From the NCBI GenBank assembly GCA_947476285.1, contig CANJPU010000041.1, positions 1 to 48,220 of the forward strand: a stretch of 48,220 nt of DNA, in the 5' to 3' direction. The stretch comes from Comamonadaceae bacterium. GTDB lineage: Bacteria; Pseudomonadota; Gammaproteobacteria; Burkholderiales; Burkholderiaceae_C. Below the pieces are notes generated by a model. That model saw only the letters and a list, made by a program, of their open reading frames with translations, made no database searches and was not told the DNA's origin. The position numbers and the translations under genes were made by a program. Shown here piece after piece: positions 17,123 through 25,732 of the stretch; the first letter of the stretch is position 1, and each line of letters starts with the position of its first letter.

Positions 17123-17833
17123 TCAGTCTCCCAGATAGGCGGAGATCACCAATGGATCGTTGGATACTTCTTGTGGTGTTCCGTCGGCGATCTTGGCGCC
17201 CCGGTCGAGTACCACGATCTTGTCGGCGATGGGCATGATGCCTTCCAGCACATGTTCGACGATCAAACAGGCGATGCCACGGTCACGAATCTTCAACACG
17301 ACATCCACCGCCTCACGGACCTCGGACGGGTTGAGTCCGGCCATCACTTCGTCCATCAGCAAAATGCTGGGGCCCGTTGCCAATGCACGGGCCACCGCAA
17401 GGCGCCGCTGTTCGCTGATGGTCATGCTGCCCGAAGGCTTGTCGGCGAATCGATCAAGATTGACAAATCTGAGCCACTCCATCGCAAGCTCGCGAGCCGC
17501 GCTCACCTTGTGCTCGTGGAGCATGGCACCCGTCATGACGTTCTCGCAGGCTGTCATGCTGTGGAATGTTCTGGCAATCTGGAAGGTGCGACCCACACCA
17601 GCCCGGGCACAGGCCTCAGGCGGCAGACCCGCGATGTCACGACCTTTCAATTTGATAACGCCGGAGCTGGGCGCAAAGAACCCCGCCACGCAGTTGAACA
17701 GCGTTGTCTTGCCAGCGCCATTGGGACCGATCAGGCCCACGATCTGACCTGGTTTGACAGTGAAGCTAACGTCTTCATTGGCCGTCAGGCCGCCGAAACG
17801 CTTGCTGACTTTTTCGACTTCGAGTAGATTCAT
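17123..17833 (-). CDS. livG: Branched-chain-type ABC transporter ATPase LivG
   Basis: Partner ATPase to LivF, 236 residues. Walker A is GPNGAGKTT at residues 36–44 and Walker B is SILLMDEVMAGLNPSEV. The ABC signature is degenerate, reading MTISEQRRLAVARAL instead of the usual LSYGQQRRLEIARAL. Variants of this kind (LTLAExKRLELARAL) occur in a subgroup of LivG homologues, so this is probably not damage. It overlaps livM by four bases (ATGA) and ends four bases before livF, indicating one transcript and coupled translation. Confidence 0.94.
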   Translation of the reverse strand: MNLLEVEKVSKRFGGLTANEDVSFTVKPGQIVGLIGPNGAGKTTLFNCVAGFFAPSSGVIKLKGRDIAGLPPEACARAGVGRTFQIARTFHSMTACENVMTGAMLHEHKVSAARELAMEWLRFVNLDRFADKPSGSMTISEQRRLAVARALATGPSILLMDEVMAGLNPSEVREAVDVVLKIRDRGIACLIVEHVLEGIMPIADKIVVLDRGAKIADGTPQEVSNDPLVISAYLGD

Positions 17834-18834
17834 TTGGCCTCCACTGCAGCGGTCGGCGCGGCTTCCGATGTGCGTTGGCTACCGCGATCAGCCCTGCGCC
17901 GAATCATGTTGCGCCACCATCCGATGATGCCGCTCGGGTAGAACACGGCGATCACAATGATCAGGGCTGCGTAGATGATGGTGTCCGTTCCGCGGCCGCT
18001 TCCGCCGAACAAGATCCGCGTGAATTCCTCAATGCTTGTCAGGACGACTGAACCGATCACCGGCCCCAACAAGGTTCCGACCCCGCCCAAGATAGAGACC
18101 AGGGCCATCTTGATCGACAGTGCAGTGGAAAGCACAGAGTTCGGATCAATGTAGAGTTCTTTTTGAGCGTAGAGACTGCCTCCCAGGGCAGTCAAGAATG
18201 CGCTTAGCACCAAAGCAATCTGCTTGTAGCGGGCAATGTTCACGCCGATACTGCGGGCGGCATCAGGCTCGTCCTTGATGGCCCGGAAGTAATACCCGAG
18301 ATAGCTACGCTCAACCCACCAATTGACGGCCAGTGTAATCAGCAACAGCCCCAGAGCCAACCAATAGTAGGGAAGCTTGGTGGCAAAGTTCATCCATAGC
18401 CAACCGGTGTGCGCCGTTGGCACATAGAGGCCGACCGCAGCTCCCCCGAATTCCCATTCGGTGAAGAAGATTTGCACCAATTCGGCCACCGCAATCGTCG
18501 CCATGGCGAAGTAATGCCCCTTCAGTCTGAAGCAGGACCAGCCAAAACCCAGGCTCAGGGCTGCTGCCAGGCCGCCACCGCAGAAAACGCCGATCCATGG
18601 GTTGACGCCGAATTTCACGAGCAGGATGGTGGAGGTATAAGCACCCAGCCCGTAGAAGGCCGCATGCCCCAGGGACACCTGCCCGGCGTAGCCGCCTACG
18701 ATATTCCATGCCACACCGAGTTGCGCAGCCATCAGCACAAGGATGGCAAGATTCATGTGCGAGACATTGTCCACCACCAAGGGCAATGCGAGCAGTGCGA
18801 GCAGCCCCGCGAGCGGGAGTAGATTTTTTTTCAT
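17830..18834 (-). CDS. livM: Branched-chain-type ABC transporter permease LivM
   Basis: Inner-membrane permease, 334 residues, with about nine to ten hydrophobic segments. Family motifs are AWNIVGGYAGQVSLGHAAFYGLGAYTS near the N-terminus, and ALSAFLTALGGSLYAQKELYIDPNSV and LVSILGGVGTLLGPVIGSVVL in the second half, the last being the EAA-like loop that contacts the ATPase. The cytoplasmic C-terminal tail is polar and Ala-rich. It starts four bases after livH and overlaps livG, as expected for a liv operon. Confidence 0.95.
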   Translation of the reverse strand: MKKNLLPLAGLLALLALPLVVDNVSHMNLAILVLMAAQLGVAWNIVGGYAGQVSLGHAAFYGLGAYTSTILLVKFGVNPWIGVFCGGGLAAALSLGFGWSCFRLKGHYFAMATIAVAELVQIFFTEWEFGGAAVGLYVPTAHTGWLWMNFATKLPYYWLALGLLLITLAVNWWVERSYLGYYFRAIKDEPDAARSIGVNIARYKQIALVLSAFLTALGGSLYAQKELYIDPNSVLSTALSIKMALVSILGGVGTLLGPVIGSVVLTSIEEFTRILFGGSGRGTDTIIYAALIIVIAVFYPSGIIGWWRNMIRRRADRGSQRTSEAAPTAAVEAK

Positions 18835-18838
18835 GATC

Positions 18839-19705
18839 TCAGGCCTTGCCCATCAAACCCTGGGGACGGAACATCAACACGCCCAGGAACAACACCAGCA
18901 CGATGGCCAATTTGTATTGCGGACCCAGCAGCAGTCCGCCCATCACTTCAATCACTCCCACCAACATGCCCGCCCAGAACGCACCGGTCACGCTGCCAAA
19001 GCCACCGAGGTTGACCACCACGAATGCAAGCAGAATGAACGTAGCACCCACGTCAGGGAAGATAGGAAAGAAGGTTGCGAGCAAGACGCCGGCCGCACCC
19101 GCACAGGCGGCACCGATGCCCCATGCCAGCGAAAACATCTTTTGGGAATCAATGCCCATCAGGCGTGCCGCATCCTTGTCGGCTGCGGTGGCCTCCAACG
19201 CGACACCTAGTTTGGTTCGGTTGAGGAAGAAATAGAGCAAGCCGGTAACCAGGATCGCACCCAGCCCCGCTACAAGCTGAGGCCTGCCCATTTGCATCCC
19301 GAGCAATTTGACCCCGCCGCTGACCATTGAATTTTCAACAGACCGGAAATCAGGCTTCCAGAGGAACTGGGCCACGCCGCGCAGGAGAATCATGAGGCCA
19401 AAGGTGGTGAAGATCTGCGACAGCATCGGCGCATTGATGATCTTCACGATCACACATCGGTACAGCAAAACGCCAAAGGCAAACAACATCAGTACCGTAA
19501 AGGGCAGCGTGACAAGCGGATCCAACGCGTACAGCGAAAAGAGCCAAAAGGTCGAGTACATGCCCAGCATCAGGAACTCGCCATGGGCGAAGTTCACGAT
19601 GTCCATGACCCCGAAAATCATCGTCAGGCCAATGGCCACCAGCGCGTAAATCAGGCCGATCAGTACACCAGAAACCAACGTCTGAAGAAGAATTTCGGCA
19701 GTCAT
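18839..19705 (-). CDS. livH: Branched-chain-type ABC transporter permease LivH
   Basis: Inner-membrane permease, 288 residues, pairing with LivM. The start TAEILLQTLVSGVLIGLIYALVAIGLTMIFGVMDIVNFAHGEFLMLGMY is characteristic of LivH, as are EATAADKDAARLMGID (the cytoplasmic coupling loop) and VVNLGGFGSVTGAFWAGMLVGVIEVMGG near the C-terminus. Seven to eight membrane segments can be counted. GGAGTAAAGCT precedes the ATG. It lies 36 bases after livK and four bases before livM. Confidence 0.95.
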   Translation of the reverse strand: MTAEILLQTLVSGVLIGLIYALVAIGLTMIFGVMDIVNFAHGEFLMLGMYSTFWLFSLYALDPLVTLPFTVLMLFAFGVLLYRCVIVKIINAPMLSQIFTTFGLMILLRGVAQFLWKPDFRSVENSMVSGGVKLLGMQMGRPQLVAGLGAILVTGLLYFFLNRTKLGVALEATAADKDAARLMGIDSQKMFSLAWGIGAACAGAAGVLLATFFPIFPDVGATFILLAFVVVNLGGFGSVTGAFWAGMLVGVIEVMGGLLLGPQYKLAIVLVLFLGVLMFRPQGLMGKA

Positions 19706-19741
19706 AGCTTTACTCCGTTAATACAACAACGACTGCAAGCT

Positions 19742-21007
19742 TTACTTGCGCTGGTCCCACTTGGGCATCGGCCAGATCACATCGCGCGAAGCCATGTTGA
19801 AGGGCCAGACGGTGTTGTACTTGCCGTCCACGATCTGAACCAGAATGCCCTGACCCAGGGTGTTCTGACCCGTGGCGTCGAACTTCACACCCTTCCACGG
19901 CATGATCAGGTTCTTACCCGGGATGTCGGTGGCAACCAGCGCCTTGCGGATGGACTCCGGCTCAGTTGAACCCGCGCGGTTGATCGCGTCAGCTAGCACC
20001 ATCAGACCGGTGAAGGTGCGCGACGAATTGCCGGTGAAGTTGATCTTGTAGCGCTTGTTGAACAGGTCGTTGACCGATTTGATCAAAGGGTTGTTCTTAG
20101 CGAGGTCCAGCGCCCACACTTCGCGGGTGATGATGTACTCGGCGTCCTTGCCAAGAGTCTTGATGAACTCGGTGTCGGTGAAGCCAGCGTTGTTGGCCAG
20201 GATCATGTCGGGCGAGAAGCCAAGCTCTTTGTAGGTCTTGATCGACAGAATCGCATCGGCGGTGTAGGACGACTGAAGCACCAGGTTGGGGTTGGCCGCC
20301 TTGAGCGTCTGAACCTCGGAGGTCAGCTGAGTGGACTTGGCCGGGTAGATGACCTGCTTGACCAGGTTGTACTTGAAGTCCGGCGCCAGCTTACCCTGCA
20401 GCTTGGTGGTTTCTGTTCCCCACAGACCGTTTTCGTTGAGCGAAGCGATGTTGCCCGGCTTGATGCCTTTCTTGGCTTCGAGCTCGCGCAGGAAATCGAA
20501 TGCGTTGTGCACGAACAGGTCGTCGTGCGGCGTGGTGCGGAAGAACCACTTGAGCTTGCGCTCGGTCAGCGACGCCGAGGAGGACTCTGGGTTCAGGAAG
20601 GGGATGCCCGCGCGCTCAGCGATCTGGCTGGCGGTGGCGGTGACGGCGCTGTTGTAGGCGCCGACCAGGGCCACAACCTTTTCCTGGGAGATCAGGCGCT
20701 CGGCTTCGGTCGCGCCGGTTTGCGGGTTGGCCTGATGGTCGGCAAACACCAGCTTGATCTTGGCTCCCTTGAGGTTGGGCAGCCCCTTGCCAGCGGAAAA
20801 GGGCAGGTCGGCAATGCCAGGCGCGCCGCTGTTGATGATGTCGGCGGCCATTTCAAGCGCACTTCGAAGTTCAGCGCCGACCGAGGCTGCCGGACCTGTG
20901 AGCGGGTAAATCACGCCGATCTTGATCTCTTGCTGAGCACTAACCGAAAAGGCCAGGCCCAATCCAGATACCGCCATGGCCAATTTGGCTCTTGAAAACA
21001 AGTTCAT
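19742..21007 (-). CDS. livK: Periplasmic amino-acid-type ABC substrate-binding protein (LivK-like)
   Basis: The 421-residue product has a signal peptide (cleavage near VSA-Q, about residue 24) and a periplasmic binding protein type I fold: IKIGVIYPLTGPAASVGAE, VALVGAYNSAVTATASQIAERAGIPFLNPESSSASLTERK and FRTTPHDDLFVHNAFDFL are the usual ligand-binding strands and loops. It is clearly of the branched-chain (HAAT) group but the specificity cannot be read off; the long N-terminal spacer (SGAPGIADLPFSAGKG) resembles members binding larger or modified compounds. GAGGAG lies six bases before the ATG. The upstream 141 bases carry inverted repeats suited to the LysR regulator encoded just before it. 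Confidence 0.92.
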   Translation of the reverse strand: MNLFSRAKLAMAVSGLGLAFSVSAQQEIKIGVIYPLTGPAASVGAELRSALEMAADIINSGAPGIADLPFSAGKGLPNLKGAKIKLVFADHQANPQTGATEAERLISQEKVVALVGAYNSAVTATASQIAERAGIPFLNPESSSASLTERKLKWFFRTTPHDDLFVHNAFDFLRELEAKKGIKPGNIASLNENGLWGTETTKLQGKLAPDFKYNLVKQVIYPAKSTQLTSEVQTLKAANPNLVLQSSYTADAILSIKTYKELGFSPDMILANNAGFTDTEFIKTLGKDAEYIITREVWALDLAKNNPLIKSVNDLFNKRYKINFTGNSSRTFTGLMVLADAINRAGSTEPESIRKALVATDIPGKNLIMPWKGVKFDATGQNTLGQGILVQIVDGKYNTVWPFNMASRDVIWPMPKWDQRK

Positions 21008-21077
21008 TACTTACTCCTCAAAAAGTATAAACATACCAAAACGCCGTGGGGCGATTGTGCTTTTTGAAGAGCGGGCA

Positions 21078-21122
21078 GATCAAACAGAAAATTTATTGCT
21101 TGGTTGATCGATTATTTCGATC
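21078..21122 (-). promoter_or_regulatory. Candidate LysR-type operator upstream of livK
   Basis: Within the 141-base gap between the LysR gene and livK there are two overlapping inverted repeats: GATCAA (21078–21083) with TTGATC (21104–21109), and GATCGA (21106–21111) with TCGATC (21117–21122) around a five-base A/T-rich centre. LysR-type proteins usually bind interrupted dyads of this kind upstream of their targets. The repeats are direct observation; the regulator match is inferred. Confidence 0.4.
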
Positions 21123-21148
21123 CTGCCTCCTGAAGATGAGGGTTTACC

Positions 21149-22057
21149 CTAGTCTTTTGAGGCCCTTGCCTTCGTATGGTCCTGTTGGCCGATGAACTTG
21201 TGTACCTCGCCCAGCACGGTCTCGACAGCCACGGATGACGGATCGATCCGGTAGGTGGCGAAAACAGGGAGCGGCTGCAGCGGTACGTCGCAGTTGAGCA
21301 GCTTGAGCGAACGCCTTTCCAGCAAGCGCAGGGCGGCAGAGCGAGGCAGGGTGGCAACGCCAAAGCCGCCTTCCACCAGCTCGGTCATTGCGGAGATTGA
21401 GGAGATGGTGTGTACTCGCGCAGGCTTAAGGCCCTGCTGTCGAAACACATCGAGCATGGTCACGTGCGGTTGGGAACCACGCTGAAATGTAAGCACATCC
21501 ATATCGGCAAGATCGGCCAGGCGGTAGCGCCGACGACGATGAATGCGCGGATTGCCGACAAAGACCATTTCCATTGGCTGGAGTGCCTGACTGCGCAGAC
21601 CTTCCATGGCGGCTGGCAGGGCCGCGAAGACCAGATCCAGACTGCCGCGCTGGATCTGGTCCAGCAGCACCGGCGTGGTCTCCACGGTGAGCTCAAGCTC
21701 CAACCCATCGTGTTCGCGCCGCATCTTTTCCACGATGGGTATCAGCCAGGAATGCAGCACGGACTCGATCGCGCCCAGCCGCAATGTCATGGCCTGGGGC
21801 TTGCCTGATCCCATTTCCGCCTTCACCTCGCGCTGCAGTTCCAGCATGCGCTGCGCATAGGATAGAAACCTCAGTCCTGCAACTGTCAGGCTCAGTTGCT
21901 TGTCGCGCCGATCCAGCAGCACCGCACCCAGCTCCTCCTCAAGCGCCGCGATCCGGCTGGACATGGCCGACTGCGTCAGGTGAAGCTTTTCGGCCGCTCG
22001 CGTCACGCTCTTGAGGGAAGCGACCCAGTAGAAGGCTTCGACAAATCGCAGGTTCAT
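21149..22057 (-). CDS. LysR-family transcriptional regulator
   Basis: A 302-residue LysR-type regulator. The N-terminal winged helix-turn-helix (residues 1–60) reads MNLRFVEAFYWVASLKSVTRAAEKLHLTQSAMSSRIAALEEELG, the family consensus, followed by the linker helix and a two-lobed periplasmic-binding-protein-like effector domain from about residue 90. Its ATG overlaps the stop of the racemase gene (ATGA), and it lies just upstream of livK in the same direction. It therefore most likely controls the liv–DUF1445–hyu operon in response to the transported compound, and may also act at the short divergent racemase/dctP region. The effector is unknown. Confidence 0.93.
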   Translation of the reverse strand: MNLRFVEAFYWVASLKSVTRAAEKLHLTQSAMSSRIAALEEELGAVLLDRRDKQLSLTVAGLRFLSYAQRMLELQREVKAEMGSGKPQAMTLRLGAIESVLHSWLIPIVEKMRREHDGLELELTVETTPVLLDQIQRGSLDLVFAALPAAMEGLRSQALQPMEMVFVGNPRIHRRRRYRLADLADMDVLTFQRGSQPHVTMLDVFRQQGLKPARVHTISSISAMTELVEGGFGVATLPRSAALRLLERRSLKLLNCDVPLQPLPVFATYRIDPSSVAVETVLGEVHKFIGQQDHTKARASKD

Positions 22058-22857
22058 ATGTTTACCCGATCCAGATTCGTTGGGCCAAGTGCATTTGCAG
22101 TGTTCGGCAGATGCAAGGCCCGAGCCAGCACCGGGGAATCGACCAGGCTTCGCACCCGCAGGCCAGTGGCGTCACGTATTGCGCCCGCGTAGGGCGGCAT
22201 ATTGGCACACTCCAGCACCAAGGTGCGCAAATGGGGTGCGCGTTGGTGCAGTGCGCAGGCGGCAGCCACCACTTCTCGCTCGGCCAGTTTGAGGTCCATC
22301 TGAGTGCGGTTGCCCAGAATCGCGCCGGCGAATTCGCCGTGCGGATCCATCCCCTGCACCACCACGTCGTCCATTCGGTCCCAGGTGACCCCCGCCTGCA
22401 AAAGATGCTGCGGCCCCAGAGCGGTGGCGCTGATGGTCAACACACCCACCGAGCCCTCCTCCTGCAAAAGCCCAGGCAACTGCAGCAAACTGGAGGTGAC
22501 CAATGGCACGTCAAGCGCGGCCTGCAGGTCTTCTTGCAACAGCACGAGAAACCCGCAACTGGTAGCAATGGCGGTGGCACCGCCCCTTTGCAACTGGAGC
22601 GCCGCGTGGGCAAATGCGGGCACCAGATGCGCGGCCCGCAAATTGGCCGCACTGCACACCACTCGCCCTGGCCAGGCGCCAGCAACCACCCTCAAATCGA
22701 CCGGCACCTGCCAACTTTGCGGATTGCCGGCATCCCCCAATGGCCTGGGAAAGCGCGTCTCCAGCATCAGCATTCCCAGGCGAGATGAGCTCGCCACAGG
22801 GGGAAACACGGGGGGGCTCGAATGGGTTATTGGCTTTATGCTGTCAAATTCGTTCAT
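22054..22857 (-). CDS. Asp/Glu/hydantoin racemase-superfamily protein
   Basis: A 267-residue member of the aspartate/glutamate/hydantoin racemase superfamily. The two cysteines that do acid/base catalysis in the family are present: Cys101 in ATSCGFL and Cys217 in LECANMPPY. The RLGMLMLETRFPRPLGD segment near residue 27 is typical of the aspartate/glutamate racemase subgroup; the preceding residues are not conserved, so translation could start later, at Met29 (22773). The stop overlaps the LysR start. With a D-glutamate-cyclase-like and an oxoprolinase-like enzyme in the same cluster it may interconvert L and D forms of the substrate. It is divergent from dctP with only 23 bases between. Confidence 0.85.
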   Translation of the reverse strand: MNEFDSIKPITHSSPPVFPPVASSSRLGMLMLETRFPRPLGDAGNPQSWQVPVDLRVVAGAWPGRVVCSAANLRAAHLVPAFAHAALQLQRGGATAIATSCGFLVLLQEDLQAALDVPLVTSSLLQLPGLLQEEGSVGVLTISATALGPQHLLQAGVTWDRMDDVVVQGMDPHGEFAGAILGNRTQMDLKLAEREVVAAACALHQRAPHLRTLVLECANMPPYAGAIRDATGLRVRSLVDSPVLARALHLPNTANALGPTNLDRVNI

Positions 22858-22880
22858 CCCTGCATTTTCACGGAGCGCCC

Positions 22881-23849
22881 ATGAAACTCAAACTCAGCCT
22901 GCTTGTCCTGGCCCTTGCCGGTGCCACCAGTGCCTTCGCGCAGACCAAATGGGACTTGCCAGCCGCTTACCCAGCCAGCAATTTCCACTCCGAAAACCTG
23001 ATCCAATTTGCCAGTGACGTCGATAAGGCAACCGGCGGCAAACTCAAAATCACGGTGCATGCGAATGCATCCCTGTTCAAGGCCAATGAGATCAAGCGTG
23101 CAGTGCAGGGCGGCCAGGCGCCCATCGGCGAAGTGCTGTTGGTGAACTTCGAAAACGAGAACCCCATATACGGTGCCGACGGCATCCCCTTCCTGGCCAC
23201 CAGCTACGCCGAGGCCAAAAAGCTCGCAGTTGCGCAAAAGCCGGCCCTGGACAAACTGCTGGGCGCACAGGGCATCAAGCTGCTCTACACGGTAGCTTGG
23301 CCGCCGCAAGGCATCTACGTGAACAAGGAGATCGCCTCGGTGGCCGACATGCGTGGCCTGAAATGGCGTGCCTACAGCCCCGCCACTGCCAAGATTGCAG
23401 AGCTGATCGGCGCCCAGCCGGTCACCATCCAGGCGGCTGAACTGACACAGGCCCTGGCCACTGGGGTGGTCAACAGCTACATGAGCTCAGGCTCCACCGG
23501 CTACGACTCCAAAACCTACGAGAGCATCAAGTACTGGTACGACACCCAGGCCTGGCTGCCCAAGAACGCGATCCTCGTCAACCAGAAGGCCTTCGACGCC
23601 CTTGACAAGCCCACACAGGAAGCGGTGCTCAAGGCGGCTGCGGCGGCTGAAACCCGCGGCTGGAAACTCAGCCAGGAGAAGAACGAGTGGTACGCCAAGG
23701 CGCTGGCCGAAAAAGGCATGAAGATCATGAAGCCGTCGGCCAAGCTGATGGGCGATCTCAAGCAAGTGGGCACCGTGATGCAGGCCGATTGGCTCAAGAA
23801 GGCTGGCCCTGACGGTGCGGCGGTGATCAACGCCTTCAACAAGAAGTAA
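22881..23849 (+). CDS. dctP: TRAP transporter periplasmic solute-binding protein DctP
   Basis: A 322-residue DctP-family protein with a signal peptide (MKLKLSLLVLALAGATSAFA) followed by the family pattern: KWDLPAAYPASNFHSENLIQFASDVDKATGGKL, then QAPIGEVLL and the central LKWRAYSPATAKIAELIGAQPVTI, where the conserved Arg that salt-bridges a carboxylate ligand lies in the LKWRAYSP segment. The start at 22881 is set by the signal peptide and ACGGAG before it; the long upstream frame is antisense to the racemase gene. It is first of a complete TRAP operon. The ligand is probably an organic acid. Confidence 0.93.
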   Translation: MKLKLSLLVLALAGATSAFAQTKWDLPAAYPASNFHSENLIQFASDVDKATGGKLKITVHANASLFKANEIKRAVQGGQAPIGEVLLVNFENENPIYGADGIPFLATSYAEAKKLAVAQKPALDKLLGAQGIKLLYTVAWPPQGIYVNKEIASVADMRGLKWRAYSPATAKIAELIGAQPVTIQAAELTQALATGVVNSYMSSGSTGYDSKTYESIKYWYDTQAWLPKNAILVNQKAFDALDKPTQEAVLKAAAAAETRGWKLSQEKNEWYAKALAEKGMKIMKPSAKLMGDLKQVGTVMQADWLKKAGPDGAAVINAFNKK

Positions 23850-23859
23850 GGCGCTTCGT

Positions 23860-24393
23860 TTGCGCCGCTTTCTTGATCGCCTGTATCTGGCCTCGGGCGC
23901 CGTGGGCGCCATCTTCGTGCTGCTGATCTGCGTGCTCATGATCGCCCAGAGCATTCTGCGCGAGTTCAACGTGCCCACCGGCGCTGTCAACGATGTGGTG
24001 TCCTGGTTCTGCGCCGCAGCTTCTTTCTTTGCGATGGCGCATGCCTTCAAGCACGGCGACTTTGTTCGGGTCAATCTGCTACTGGAGGCCTTGCCTGCGC
24101 CCCAGAGGCGTTGGCTGGAAATCCTGTGCCTGTTCATTGCCACGGTGAGTGTTGCTTATCTGGCATTCTGGGCCGCCAAGTTCACCTACGATAGCTGGGC
24201 CTTCAAGGAGCTTGCACAAGGCCTCTTGCCCATCCCCATCTGGATTCCGCAATCGAGCTTCGCGGTGGGCGCGCTGCTGCTGCTGGTGGCGGTGGTCGAT
24301 GAACTCGTCATCGTGCTGCGCGGCGCAAAGCCAAGCTACGTCGCCGCGGTGGAAGATCGGCACGCCAAAGGCGATTTTTCTTCCGACATCTGA
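23860..24393 (+). CDS. dctQ: TRAP transporter small permease DctQ
   Basis: A 177-residue protein with four membrane segments (about residues 10–32, 45–63, 85–108 and 128–150) and the DctQ pattern: REFNVPTGAVNDVVSWFCAAASFFAMAHAFKHGDFVRVNLLLEALP. No ATG precedes the first helix; TTG at 23860, eight bases after TAAGG at the dctP stop, is the likely start. Gaps of 10 and 21 bases to dctP and dctM show an operon. It anchors the DctM channel and docks DctP. Confidence 0.92.
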   Translation: MRRFLDRLYLASGAVGAIFVLLICVLMIAQSILREFNVPTGAVNDVVSWFCAAASFFAMAHAFKHGDFVRVNLLLEALPAPQRRWLEILCLFIATVSVAYLAFWAAKFTYDSWAFKELAQGLLPIPIWIPQSSFAVGALLLLVAVVDELVIVLRGAKPSYVAAVEDRHAKGDFSSDI

Positions 24394-24414
24394 TCTGCGC
24401 AAGGCAACAACACC

Positions 24415-25725
24415 ATGGACATTCTTCTCGTCGGCGGCCTTTTGCTGCTGATCATGATGGTGCTGCTCGCGGGTGGCGTCTGGATCGCGATGACGCTGGC
24501 CATCTGCGGCTGGGTCGGTCAGGCTTTCTTCACTACCACCTCGCCTGGCAACAATCTTTTCTCCTCGTTCTGGGAATCCAACGCCTCCTGGGAACTTGCC
24601 GCGTTGCCGCTGTTCATCTGGATGGGTGAGATTCTCTTTCGCAGCAAGCTCAGCGAAGAAATGTTCGAAGGCCTGCGGCCCTGGCTCAACCGGGTGCCAG
24701 GGCGCTTGATGCACACCACCATCCTGGGCTGTGGCATCTTCGGCTCGGTGTCGGGCTCATCGGCAGCCACCTGCGCCACCATCTCCAAGGTGGCACTGCC
24801 TGAGCTGCTCAAGCGCGGCTACAGCGAGAAGATCGCGCTGGGTTCCTTGGCCACTGCAGGCACGCTGGGCATCCTGATTCCACCGTCCATCACCATGGTG
24901 GTGTATGCGGTGGCTGCCGATGCATCCATCATCCGCATCTTTCTGGCGGGTTTTTTGCCCGGCTTTCTGCTGATGGCCTTGTTCTCCGGCTACATCATCT
25001 GGTGGAGCCTGCGCAACCCCGATCAAGTGCCACCACCCGACCCGCCCACCAGCTTCAGGGAAAAGATTCGCCTGTCCGGCAATCTGATCCCCTGCGGCGT
25101 GCTCATCATCTTCATCGTGTGGGTGCTGATTGCCGGCTATGCCACCGCCACCGAATGCGCGGCGTATGGCGTGGCAGGCTCGCTGGCGCTGGCCTGGTGG
25201 AGCAAATCACTGACTTGGCAGACTTTCTGGGATGGCCTGATGGGCACCACCCGCACCAGTTGCATGATCATGTTCATCCTGGCTGGCGCCGCCTTCCTCA
25301 CCAAGACCATGGCCTTCACCGGCATTCCGCGCGAGCTGGCCGAGTGGGTCAATGCCATGCACTTGTCGCCCTATACGCTGATCGCGGTGCTGACCCTGGT
25401 GTACCTTGTGCTGGGCACTGCGCTGGACGGTATCAGCATGATCGTGCTGACCTCCGCCGTGGTGCTTCCGATGATTCAGAAGGCCGGATTCGACCTGGTC
25501 TGGTTCGGCATCTTCATCGTGCTGCTGGTGGAAATAGCCGAGGTCACCCCGCCGGTGGGCTTCAACCTCTTCGTCCTGCAGAATATGACCGGCAAGGACA
25601 GCAACACGATTGCCCGCGCGGCCATTCCATTTTTCGGCTGTCTGGTGCTGTGCATCGTGCTCATCACCTTGTTCCCGCAAATCGTGACCTGGCTGCCCGA
25701 TTTGGTGATGGGCAAGGAAAAGTAG
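24415..25725 (+). CDS. dctM: TRAP transporter large permease DctM
   Basis: A 436-residue DctM-family Na+-coupled permease with about twelve membrane segments and re-entrant loops. Family motifs include FGSVSGSSAATCATISKVALPELLKRGY and GSLATAGTLGILIPPSITMVVYAV in the first half and ALDGISMIVLTSAVVLPMI, then GFDLVWFGIFIVLLVEIAEVTPPVGFNLFVLQ in the second, the two repeated transport modules. Length is standard. It ends seven bases before the convergent outer-membrane lipoprotein gene, with no terminator hairpin visible between. Confidence 0.94.
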   Translation: MDILLVGGLLLLIMMVLLAGGVWIAMTLAICGWVGQAFFTTTSPGNNLFSSFWESNASWELAALPLFIWMGEILFRSKLSEEMFEGLRPWLNRVPGRLMHTTILGCGIFGSVSGSSAATCATISKVALPELLKRGYSEKIALGSLATAGTLGILIPPSITMVVYAVAADASIIRIFLAGFLPGFLLMALFSGYIIWWSLRNPDQVPPPDPPTSFREKIRLSGNLIPCGVLIIFIVWVLIAGYATATECAAYGVAGSLALAWWSKSLTWQTFWDGLMGTTRTSCMIMFILAGAAFLTKTMAFTGIPRELAEWVNAMHLSPYTLIAVLTLVYLVLGTALDGISMIVLTSAVVLPMIQKAGFDLVWFGIFIVLLVEIAEVTPPVGFNLFVLQNMTGKDSNTIARAAIPFFGCLVLCIVLITLFPQIVTWLPDLVMGKEK

Positions 25726-25732
25726 TTCAGGC

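Noticed and set aside
17123..17833. livG as a broken ABC ATPase because its signature motif is MTISEQ instead of LSGGQ-like
   Set aside because: Walker A and B are intact, the frame is open, and a LivG subgroup carries similar variants at this site.
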